Part shown: one piece after another, positions 1-5,907 of the stretch
How positions within the stretch are numbered: the first letter of the stretch is position 1
How the letters are laid out: each line of letters starts with the position of its first letter
Assembly (NCBI GenBank): GCA_025356925.1
Contig: JANXQE010000150.1
Location: 1 to 6,868, forward strand
Length of the DNA stretch: 6,868 nucleotides
From: Limisphaerales bacterium
GTDB lineage: Bacteria; Verrucomicrobiota; Verrucomicrobiia; Limisphaerales; UBA8199
Direction of reading: 5' to 3'
The notes under the pieces: generated by a model
Databases searched by the model: none
What the model was told of the DNA's origin: nothing
Seen by the model: the letters and a program-made list of their open reading frames with translations, nothing else
Program-made: the position numbers and the translations under genes

Positions 1-318
1 CACCAGGTATTTCAACTTGTCGGCCTTCGTTAGGGGATTAACAATGACAAACACGCCCCCGGCCCACAAAGTCGCCCACAGCGCCACGACGCATTCAAGG
101 GTATTGTCAGAGTAAATGACGACCCGGTCCCCTCTTGTGACGCCGCGCGAGATGAGCGCGGACGCGCACTTCCGCACGTGCAGCAGCAGCTCAGCATAAG
201 TAACGCGTTGCTTTTCCGTGACTAACGCCTCTTTCTCAGGCCAATCATGCGCGGCCTGGAGCAAGCTATCGTGCAGCAGCCGCTGGAAGCGAGGTCTTGG
301 CGGAAAGCCTTTAATCAT
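1..318 (-). CDS. AMP-forming acyl-CoA/acyl-ACP synthetase (ANL superfamily), N-terminal part
   Basis: This is the first 106 residues of an adenylate-forming enzyme; the gene continues past the left window edge in the same frame. The visible part matches the N-terminal start of acyl-CoA synthetases and adenylation domains: a VTYAEL stretch near residue 43, SRGVTRGDRVVIYSDN around 60-75, then ALWATLWAGGVFVIVNPLT around 81-99. These enzymes activate a carboxylic acid as acyl-AMP and pass it to CoA or an ACP phosphopantetheine. The P-loop-like and AMP-binding motifs that would settle substrate class lie outside the window. The ATG at 316-318 follows the GNAT stop by 9 bases, so it is very probably co-transcribed. 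No clear Shine-Dalgarno sequence is seen. The nearby ACP makes an acyl-ACP ligase plausible, but this is inference. Confidence 0.88.
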   Translation of the reverse strand, partial: MIKGFPPRPRFQRLLHDSLLQAAHDWPEKEALVTEKQRVTYAELLLHVRKCASALISRGVTRGDRVVIYSDNTLECVVALWATLWAGGVFVIVNPLTKADKLKYLV

Positions 319-327
319 AAACCGATT

Positions 328-1089
328 TTACGAGAACAATTTAACCCAGGTTGGTTCGCAGAGGCCCATTCGGACGACGTCTCGGCGCTCGTCCCGGACT
401 ACGGCCTCCTCGAGCAAGATCCCCTCCAGCTCGAAGCCAAACCTCGCATTGAGCTGCAGGTTCCGGATATTCGTATCCATGGAATACACGTAAACTTTAT
501 TAAACTTTCGCACCATGAATGCGTAGTATAAGAACAAAAATGTGGCGCGCTTGCCGATGCCCTTTCCTCGCATGTCGGCATCGCCTACGAGCTTCCTCAT
601 CTCCAGTTTTGCCGGGCCAAGGTCGATGCTCTCAGCCCCGATGATTCCGGCCAATTCATCCTTATAACGAATCGCAAAATACTCGCGCGTCGGGGCCACG
701 AGATAACGAGACAACTCCTGCTCGGTTTGGGGAAACCTGGGGTAAAAGCTTTCTTGAGCCGAAGGCGACCGCAACCATGCGGCGACGTGGCCAGGCACGC
801 TGGCGTCGATTGGCAATATGCTGACATCGTGCACAGCCAACCGCTTTTTCGCGCCCCAACTGTCGATCACGTCAGGGATTTTGAAAAACTGGCTATGGCA
901 GCTCCGGTCGTCTTTTGTCTCCCCGTTCGCCTGCATTACGTTGTCGAGCAGGTGCCCGGCGACACTGAGCACTTGCGCTTGGGTAACCCCGTAATTGACC
1001 AACTCCTTATAAAAACTCCGGGTGACCAGCTTCAGCATCTGTGCCCGCTGTTCGTCCGAAACTGTTTTTGATTCAGCGTGTGTGGTCAT
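328..1089 (-). CDS. GNAT family N-acyltransferase with helical N-terminal extension
   Basis: A 253-residue protein in two parts. Residues about 8-55 look like a helical segment (MLKLVTRSFYKELVNYGV and following) outside the core GNAT fold. Residues about 85-253 form a RimJ/RimL-like GNAT domain, with acyl-CoA pyrophosphate-binding motif A seen as RGKGIG at 174-179 and the motif B region NIRNLQLNARFGF at 207-219. GNATs transfer an acyl group from CoA, or sometimes from ACP, to an amine; in a polysaccharide locus the usual acceptor is an amino-sugar nucleotide. I chose the ATG at 1087-1089; a TTG at 1125 would add 12 low-complexity residues. An AAGGGA lies upstream of this ATG but about 15 bases away, which is far. 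It sits between a beta-helix acyltransferase (93-base gap) and an acyl ligase (9-base gap). The substrate is not determinable from sequence. Confidence 0.88.
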   Translation of the reverse strand: MTTHAESKTVSDEQRAQMLKLVTRSFYKELVNYGVTQAQVLSVAGHLLDNVMQANGETKDDRSCHSQFFKIPDVIDSWGAKKRLAVHDVSILPIDASVPGHVAAWLRSPSAQESFYPRFPQTEQELSRYLVAPTREYFAIRYKDELAGIIGAESIDLGPAKLEMRKLVGDADMRGKGIGKRATFLFLYYAFMVRKFNKVYVYSMDTNIRNLQLNARFGFELEGILLEEAVVRDERRDVVRMGLCEPTWVKLFS

Positions 1090-1150
1090 GATGCTCGTTT
1101 TTGTTCCCTTTTTGAAGGTTGTCAAACCTGGTGAATAGCGAATCGAGGAC

Positions 1151-1177
1151 GGGCCGTCTGCCGGCGGCCGACGCCCC
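1151..1177 (-). other. GC-rich hairpin in the gap between two acyltransferase genes
   Basis: Read on the minus strand, GGGGCGTC and GACGGCCC pair over 8 positions with a single G-G mismatch. The 11-base loop can fold further into a 3-bp GCC/GGC stem. The hairpin starts 6 bases after the TGA of the beta-helix acyltransferase and ends about 60 bases before the GNAT start. No T-run follows, so it is not a standard intrinsic terminator. It may be an mRNA-stabilising or processing element, or just a feature of GC-rich sequence. Confidence 0.4.
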
Positions 1178-1182
1178 GCACG

Positions 1183-2262
1183 TCATGTCTGCTCGCGCAA
1201 GAATCGAACTCCGTATCGGCGAAAGTACTGGATTACTTCTTCGGCAATATCATTTCCATTTTCAGATCTTTGTTTGGTCTCAATATCCGCCCAGGGAATC
1301 CCACGGCGTTGCAGCTCGCGGCGATCCCCGGTCGATAGTTTTCTGAGGCTCACCAGGAAGTCGAGGTTTCCCGTAACGTCGTTCAATGGGCTTTCTCTGG
1401 AAGAACCGCCCTCCGTCCAAACTCGCCATTGTTTCCGCCGCCCAACCCAGCCATTGCTTTTCTTCGATTCCACCGTGATGAGGTGCTCGTGCTGGCCACA
1501 CGTCCAACCGTACCCCCGGAGAAACTCCAACATCTCGCTAAGGATCTCAGCAAATATCCGTTCCTTCTCGGGTTCTGAAACCGCCTGGGGAAAATAGGGA
1601 GGCTTGGCCACTACGGTTGCCGGCGACCCCACTGCCAGGCACCGTGCAGGGATGCTTCGATTCACGAGTGAGTTGCCGCCGATGACCGCTCCATCACCGA
1701 TTTTCGCGCCCGCGACCACGAAAACCCGCCAGCCAATCGACGCTTGGTTCCCGATCTCGACCGGAAGGAAGTTAACCGGGTAGCCTTCGAATTTGCTTAA
1801 CCACGAAGTATGCCCAAATACCAACCCATTGCCTCCGATGCAGGCATCGTCGCCCATCGTAATCGACCTCGCCGGATTTATAAAACTCATCTGCATAATC
1901 TGGCAGTTGCGCCCCACCACGAAGCGAGAGTCCGGAAACTGCAAACCCCCAACAAAAACCTGCTCATTAATCTTCGTTCCCTCGCCGATCTCCAGGTGCG
2001 GTGTGTCCAGCAGGGTCATCGATCCGATCTGAACAAACTTTCCAATGCGAATCTTCTTGCCTCGGATGATCGTGAGAAACCCGATCGTAGCGCCCTTACC
2101 GACCTCCACATCCTCACCGCAGATCACTGTGCCCAGGCCGATCCTGACCCCTTTGCCGATTCGATATCCCCGAAGCCGATAAACCCACTTCTTGAGAAAC
2201 GACGGCAAAAACCCAAACACCAAAATCTCCCGAATGGGAAAGCGTGGCTGCGCCGTTAGCAT
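1183..2262 (-). CDS. Left-handed beta-helix (hexapeptide-repeat) acyltransferase with a long C-terminal extension
   Basis: A 359-residue protein. Residues about 32-217 carry many [LIV]-G-x-x-x-x hexapeptide repeats, such as YRIGKGVRIGLGTVI near 33-47, VEIGNQASIGWRVFVV at 168-183 and AKIGDGAVIGGNSLV at 186-200. The part closes with the AVGSPATVV signature at 210-218, typical of O- and N-acyltransferases that trim sugars or sugar nucleotides. A HTSW at 151-154 lies where such enzymes often have a catalytic His, but I assign this only tentatively. Residues about 220-359 do not look like hexapeptide repeats; they include a WADIETK segment and an amphipathic EEVIQYFRRYGVRF near the end, and I do not recognise this region. 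The ATG at 2260-2262 lies 54 bases after the ACP stop. The best GAGG is 22 bases upstream, too far for normal initiation. An acyl-ACP- or acyl-CoA-dependent role in glycan decoration fits the context. Confidence 0.88.
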   Translation of the reverse strand: MLTAQPRFPIREILVFGFLPSFLKKWVYRLRGYRIGKGVRIGLGTVICGEDVEVGKGATIGFLTIIRGKKIRIGKFVQIGSMTLLDTPHLEIGEGTKINEQVFVGGLQFPDSRFVVGRNCQIMQMSFINPARSITMGDDACIGGNGLVFGHTSWLSKFEGYPVNFLPVEIGNQASIGWRVFVVAGAKIGDGAVIGGNSLVNRSIPARCLAVGSPATVVAKPPYFPQAVSEPEKERIFAEILSEMLEFLRGYGWTCGQHEHLITVESKKSNGWVGRRKQWRVWTEGGSSRESPLNDVTGNLDFLVSLRKLSTGDRRELQRRGIPWADIETKQRSENGNDIAEEVIQYFRRYGVRFLREQT

Positions 2263-2316
2263 AAGCAGCCAGAAACTCTCATTTCCTCAAAAGTAATCAA
2301 AGCTTCCCCGGGTCCA

Positions 2317-2589
2317 TCAGCCATTGATCTTGTTGTTCTTTCGCAAAACCTCGAGCACGTCGTTCACGCTTTTCATCGCCGAAATCTCGCCGTTGCCCAG
2401 TAATACCCCGAATTTCTTGTCCAGGGCTGCCATGAGCGTCAGGACACCCAGCGAATCCCAGGCCGGAATCTCTTCCCGGAGGGTTTCGGCTTTGACCTGC
2501 TCTGGGTCTTGCTCAAACAGCCCAGCGATCCATCTAAGTGCTTCCGCGGTGTTCATACAGGGTTGGCACGCCATGGCCATGCCGTTCAT
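2317..2589 (-). CDS. Acyl carrier protein
   Basis: A 90-residue protein with the acyl carrier signature WDSLG at 44-48. Ser46 is the expected site for the 4'-phosphopantetheine arm. It is followed by the helix II pattern VLTLMAALDKKFGVLL and a terminal helix VNDVLEVLRK at 75-84, as in ACPs of about 75-90 residues. It would carry acyl intermediates as thioesters in the cytoplasm. It lies 20 bases downstream of the KAS III gene, implying a dedicated partner. The start is uncertain: the ATG at 2587-2589 gives an unusual Met- and Cys-rich lead (MNGMAMACQPC), while an in-frame ATG at 2554-2556 would give 79 residues starting MNTAEALRWI, closer to normal ACP length. Neither has a good Shine-Dalgarno sequence. 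A peptidyl carrier protein is possible but less likely next to a ketosynthase. Confidence 0.9.
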   Translation of the reverse strand: MNGMAMACQPCMNTAEALRWIAGLFEQDPEQVKAETLREEIPAWDSLGVLTLMAALDKKFGVLLGNGEISAMKSVNDVLEVLRKNNKING

Positions 2590-2609
2590 GTTTAACCAGC
2601 CGTTCTTTC

Positions 2610-3665
2610 CTACGCTGACGCAGAATCTGTGCCAGCAGCCACTTCCACATGATTAAGAATCGCCTCCGATGGCAAATCCAACAGCGCCGACGCCCATGAT
2701 AACCCCACCCCGTACGTCAACAGCAGCAACTGCAACCCACGGCCCGCCGGCCGGTTCAGTTTCCCTCTTGTGATCGTCAGCGGGACCGAAGGCCCGCCCG
2801 TGCTCCCGAATTCCTCGATCGTCAGCGGGATCTGTGGCATGGCCAGACCGCACTTGTTCGCCAGGTGCCGCATGATAAAAAGGTTCGACTGGTGGAAGAT
2901 GAAATAGTCAATGGCCTCTTTGGCCACGCCGGCCGCGGCCAATGTGTCATTGAGCAAGGCCGGAACCCTTTTGAGCGTGAAGTTAAAAATGTTCGCCCCG
3001 TTCATGTGCACAAAATGCTTCGTTTGATCCTCGGGAAAACGGTCACGAAATCCTCCCCCAGGAATTATCAAATCCCGGGACCCAGTCCCATCGCTGTGCA
3101 GGCTGAACCACCATTTGCTTGCTTTATCCGGCCCGGACTTTTCGATCGCGGTCGCTGATCCGGCATCGCCGAAAAGCAGTGCCACGGCGCGATCCGACTG
3201 CCGCGCGAACCGGGTCGGAGTATCTCCATGGAGCACGAGAATGCGCCGGAATCCTGGACCCTGGAGCATCATGGCCGCCAGCCAGACCCCATACGCGTAC
3301 CCTGAACACCCCAAGCCCACATCGAACGCTGCGCAGCCATCCGATAGCCCCAACTGCTGGTGGACCACACAAGCCGTCGACGGTAGAAAATAATCGGGAC
3401 TCTGTGTCACCATGATCAGCCCATCAATGGTTTCCGGAGCCCAGTCGAGCGTCTTCAGGACGTCTTTGGCGGCCGCCAGACACAAATCGCTGCAGCAAAT
3501 TGAATCATCCGCGGTGTGGCGGGTCTTGACGCCAGCCATCCGGACCACCTTCTCAACTTCATCTTTGTCAAAATTGGTGGCGTCCTTGAGATTATCAAAG
3601 CGCCGCGACGGGACGCTCGAGGTAATCGCCCGGATCGTTGCTGCCTGGGTAAATGTTACTGCCAT
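2610..3665 (-). CDS. 3-oxoacyl-ACP synthase III (KAS III/FabH-like)
   Basis: A 351-residue thiolase-fold ketosynthase of the FabH type. These enzymes condense an acyl-CoA (or acyl-ACP) starter with malonyl-ACP to give a 3-ketoacyl-ACP. The nucleophile Cys120 sits in FDVGLGCSGYAYG and the active-site His258 in FHQSN. The third triad residue, normally Asn in GNTS, appears as Ser288 in FGSTGGPS (codon AGC). The C-terminal strand YGVGLSWASALL at 318-329 is family-typical, and about 20 extra residues follow it. The length is slightly above the usual 310-335. The ATG at 3663-3665 is 14 bases after the aldo/keto reductase stop. Its position directly before an ACP gene, inside a glycan-type cluster, suggests that it makes a special short acyl group rather than serving housekeeping fatty acid synthesis. 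That is inference; the N-to-S change may alter or weaken the condensation activity. Confidence 0.93.
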   Translation of the reverse strand: MAVTFTQAATIRAITSSVPSRRFDNLKDATNFDKDEVEKVVRMAGVKTRHTADDSICCSDLCLAAAKDVLKTLDWAPETIDGLIMVTQSPDYFLPSTACVVHQQLGLSDGCAAFDVGLGCSGYAYGVWLAAMMLQGPGFRRILVLHGDTPTRFARQSDRAVALLFGDAGSATAIEKSGPDKASKWWFSLHSDGTGSRDLIIPGGGFRDRFPEDQTKHFVHMNGANIFNFTLKRVPALLNDTLAAAGVAKEAIDYFIFHQSNLFIMRHLANKCGLAMPQIPLTIEEFGSTGGPSVPLTITRGKLNRPAGRGLQLLLLTYGVGLSWASALLDLPSEAILNHVEVAAGTDSASA

Positions 3666-3679
3666 AACTTAATCGTTGT

Positions 3680-4603
3680 TTACCGGCGAACGACCCGTAA
3701 CGTGAGCGTTCTTCGGTTGAAATCCAAACTCAGCTTTTGGAACAAGCCCCTGCTTAAACGTCTGACCGCAGTTTCAAGCTCGCCTCTGCGCCGGAACTGC
3801 ACCTTCTGTTCCAGGAAAGAACATTGCTCCGCGCTCAACTGCCAACCCGAGCTGGTACAATTCTCGACCATATGGCTTTCAGAATTGGTTTTCGGAATCG
3901 CAATGAGCCCCGGCTGGCGGATACACCAGTTCAGGGCCACCTGCGCCTTGGTCTTGCCGCATTCCTTCGCCACCTTGCCCAATGCGTCCTCCGGATCGCG
4001 CTCCAACACTCGTTGAAACGAATGACCCAGCGGGCTAAAACCAATCACCGTAATTCCATTGTCGCGGCAGTAAGGCAGCAGCCTCGGCTCAATCGTCCGA
4101 TCGATCAAATTATACCGCAACTGCGTTGAAACGATCTTGTGCTTCCGCAAGGCCGCCTGCGCGCGCTTCATCTCCCCGATCGAAAAATTGCTTACCCCCA
4201 GAAACCTTACCTTGCCCTGTTCGACCAATTCCTCCATCGCTCCAATGGTTTCTTCCATCGGTGTTTTGGCATTGGGCCAATGCACCGAGTATAAATCGAT
4301 GCAGTCAATGCCGAGCTTCTTCAGGCTCGTCTCGCAGCTCTTGACCACGTCCGCGCGCCGCCAATGATTCGTTTTATTAGCGACAAACACCTTGTCCCGA
4401 ATGCCCTTGATCGCCTGCCCCACCACTACCTCAGCCTCCGCCTCCCCTGGAACCGGATTTTCGAACAACTCCGCCGTATCGATGAACGTTACCCCCAGGT
4501 CGATGGACTTGCGCAGCAACTCCGGCCCCGACCGGTACTCCCACAGCCCCACCCCGATCTCGGACACCTTCACACCCGTCTTCCCAATTTCTCTTAAGTT
4601 CAT
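3680..4603 (-). CDS. Aldo/keto reductase with Phe in place of the catalytic Tyr
   Basis: A 307-residue (alpha/beta)8-barrel protein of the NADPH-dependent aldo/keto reductase superfamily. Landmarks are GKTGVKVSEIGVGLW near the start, FIDTAELF at 40-47, FVANKT around 73-78, LYSVHWPN at 105-112, VRFLGVSNFS at 132-141 and IAIPKTNSE at 234-242, the last being the cofactor-binding region. Mapping the tetrad gives Asp42, Lys77 and His108 as expected, but the Tyr position (five residues after Asp) is Phe47, codon TTC. The last 40 residues form a basic Arg-rich tail beyond the usual end. I chose the ATG at 4601-4603; a TTG two codons upstream is also possible. It follows a 215-base gap and precedes KAS III by 14 bases, so it probably opens an operon. 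It could reduce a ketoacyl or keto-sugar intermediate, or have lost activity. Confidence 0.92.
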   Translation of the reverse strand: MNLREIGKTGVKVSEIGVGLWEYRSGPELLRKSIDLGVTFIDTAELFENPVPGEAEAEVVVGQAIKGIRDKVFVANKTNHWRRADVVKSCETSLKKLGIDCIDLYSVHWPNAKTPMEETIGAMEELVEQGKVRFLGVSNFSIGEMKRAQAALRKHKIVSTQLRYNLIDRTIEPRLLPYCRDNGITVIGFSPLGHSFQRVLERDPEDALGKVAKECGKTKAQVALNWCIRQPGLIAIPKTNSESHMVENCTSSGWQLSAEQCSFLEQKVQFRRRGELETAVRRLSRGLFQKLSLDFNRRTLTLRVVRR

Positions 4604-4629
4604 GATCAAAACCGAAATCGACTCGTAGC

Positions 4630-4646
4630 GCAGATGTTTAATCTGC
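4630..4646. repeat. Perfect 6-bp inverted repeat upstream of the aldo/keto reductase
   Basis: GCAGAT and ATCTGC flank the 5-base spacer GTTTA, 27 to 43 bases upstream of the chosen reductase ATG and just downstream of the -10-like hexamer at 4663-4668. It could be an operator or a 5' UTR hairpin. A 6-bp palindrome can also occur by chance, so the function is open. Confidence 0.35.
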
Positions 4647-4781
4647 TGGATCGCAGAATTTTATTATGCCCGCTCCCGACAATTCGAGCGGCACTCGCAG
4701 CCTCTAACCGTGATTACTCGCCCCTCAGGTAAAACCGTATCCTCACGCCTGCTGTGCCGATTCGTGTCATCAAGCCCGCGC

Positions 4782-4799
4782 AGGTCTGATTTTAGACCT
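4782..4799. repeat. Perfect 6-bp hairpin downstream of the methyltransferase gene
   Basis: AGGTCT and AGACCT are separated by six bases (GATTTT on the plus strand). The hairpin lies about 20 bases beyond the methyltransferase stop in the direction of transcription. The minus-strand sequence after the stem (GCGCGGGC) has no U-run, so it is at best a weak or factor-assisted terminator. Confidence 0.35.
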
Positions 4800-4818
4800 C
4801 GACGAAAGAAAGAGGTGC

Positions 4819-5874
4819 TTATTCCTTTGATGCGATTACCGCCACGCAATCCGCCATTTGTAGGTTCCATTTCACCAAAAAGAATTGTGCCACATTGAAA
4901 AGCCGAGCGAAGGCCATAACGACCCGATTGCGACTCGTTGCTGTGGACCGGCCGCCAAGACCTCTCCACGCCATTGCGCTTTCGTAAATAACGGAAGTCG
5001 CGATATGAGGTAGGATTGAAACATTTCTGAACCCCGCTATTTCGAGGATCCGACGCAACGATTGCGCAGAGAACACGTGCAAGTGTCTCGGAGGTTCCAA
5101 TCCGCGCCAATTCCTTTTGAAGATACGATGCCCCACGCTGCAGCTATTCGGTGTAGCCAAGATCAATCTACCAGAAGGTTTCAGAATCCGAGCACATTCG
5201 GCAAGTGTACCCACCGGGTCCGGAACATGTTCAATCACGTGGTTGAGTGTCACCGCGTCAAAACTCGCATCCGGATATTTTTGTTCCTCCACCGCTCCAC
5301 AAGAAACCGGTAGTCCCCTTTGCTGAGCGACCGCCACGGCACCCTCATCAAAATCGACACCCTCCACCAGCCATCCAAGCTCGCGCATCAACATCAGCCA
5401 GTCTCCCGAGCCACACCCCACGTCCAACAAGCGGCCGTTAGGAAGAGCGGGCAGAAATCGTACCTCCGCCTCCAGGTCATGGCGACGCATCGGAAACAGG
5501 TATAAGAGCTTCCACAGATTTGCAGGCGGGTGAACGTTCCTATCGACCTCGTATCCGTACTGGCTTGCCCAGTACGATCGTTTCATCCCCTGGTAAACGC
5601 GCTTCAGCCGTCCTATCCTACCCGTGCCTGCTTGAGATTCATGCGTGTAGTACTCGGCATAGGCCTTCCCGATGTCTTCCTTCAAGGGCATCGGATCCAA
5701 CCAAATCAACCCACAGTCGCGGTTGGAGCATTTCTTGAGATTCCATAAACCGGGAGCACCAAAAAGGTTATCGGCCAGTCCCCCATACGTCAACTCTCCT
5801 GCGTTGCCACACACCGCACAGGCTGGGGCAGGTGCCGTTCGGATGTGTCTTGGATCTCCTAGCTCAGAATTCAT
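4819..5874 (-). CDS. Class I SAM-dependent methyltransferase with N-terminal zinc-ribbon-like segment
   Basis: A 351-residue protein. Residues 19-54 hold a Cys pattern, CAVC near 19-22 and CSNRDC at 49-54, resembling a small zinc ribbon, followed by YAEYYTHE. The Rossmann methyltransferase core begins at about 144: motif I is LLDVGCGSG at 149-157, the acidic ribose-binding end of strand 2 is VEGVDFDE at 170-177, and NHVIEHVPDP at 211-220 and LKPSGRLILATPN at 232-244 are motifs of the Methyltransf_11/23 type. PPRHLHVFS at 261-269 is often seen in methyltransferases of polysaccharide loci. It probably methylates a sugar or lipid-linked glycan intermediate; the acceptor cannot be told. I chose the ATG at 5872-5874 over a TTG three codons upstream. 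It starts 33 bases after the beta-helix acyltransferase stop, consistent with one transcription unit. Confidence 0.92.
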   Translation of the reverse strand: MNSELGDPRHIRTAPAPACAVCGNAGELTYGGLADNLFGAPGLWNLKKCSNRDCGLIWLDPMPLKEDIGKAYAEYYTHESQAGTGRIGRLKRVYQGMKRSYWASQYGYEVDRNVHPPANLWKLLYLFPMRRHDLEAEVRFLPALPNGRLLDVGCGSGDWLMLMRELGWLVEGVDFDEGAVAVAQQRGLPVSCGAVEEQKYPDASFDAVTLNHVIEHVPDPVGTLAECARILKPSGRLILATPNSCSVGHRIFKRNWRGLEPPRHLHVFSAQSLRRILEIAGFRNVSILPHIATSVIYESAMAWRGLGGRSTATSRNRVVMAFARLFNVAQFFLVKWNLQMADCVAVIASKE

Positions 5875-5907
5875 CTGAAACAAATATGAGAGTGATACCT
5901 GTGCCTG

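Larger units (their letters stand above)
4604..4818. other. Intergenic region with short inverted repeats; possible promoter region
   Basis: This is the longest gap in the window, between the methyltransferase stop and the aldo/keto reductase start. I see no convincing gene in it. It contains a hairpin just past the methyltransferase end and a palindrome close to the reductase start. On the minus strand an AT-rich CATAATAAAA stretch (hexamer at 4663-4668) resembles a sigma-70 -10 box, but no good -35 sits 16-18 bases upstream, so a promoter is only a weak suggestion. The size and position make it the likeliest site for a transcription unit boundary. Confidence 0.45.

Noticed and set aside
1810..2259. 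A 149-codon plus-strand frame opposite the beta-helix acyltransferase
   Set aside because: Antisense shadow: the hexapeptide repeats on the other strand explain the open frame and its repetitive composition.
2772..2830. A 14-bp direct repeat (GATCGTCAGCGGGA) at 2772-2785 and 2817-2830
   Set aside because: Both copies encode a PLTI-type segment of KAS III exactly 15 codons apart in an intact frame; the second fits the normal family sequence. A chance or codon-choice match is more likely than a mobile or recombination repeat.
3516..4016. A 166-codon plus-strand open frame across the KAS III start and the AKR end
   Set aside because: It is antisense to two well-supported genes, has low-complexity Arg/Ser-rich composition and no recognisable domain; such frames are expected opposite GC-rich coding sequence.
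4664..5110. A 148-codon minus-strand frame overlapping the end of the methyltransferase and the intergenic gap
   Set aside because: It is out of frame with a clear methyltransferase, shows no family motif, and only about a third of it lies outside that gene.
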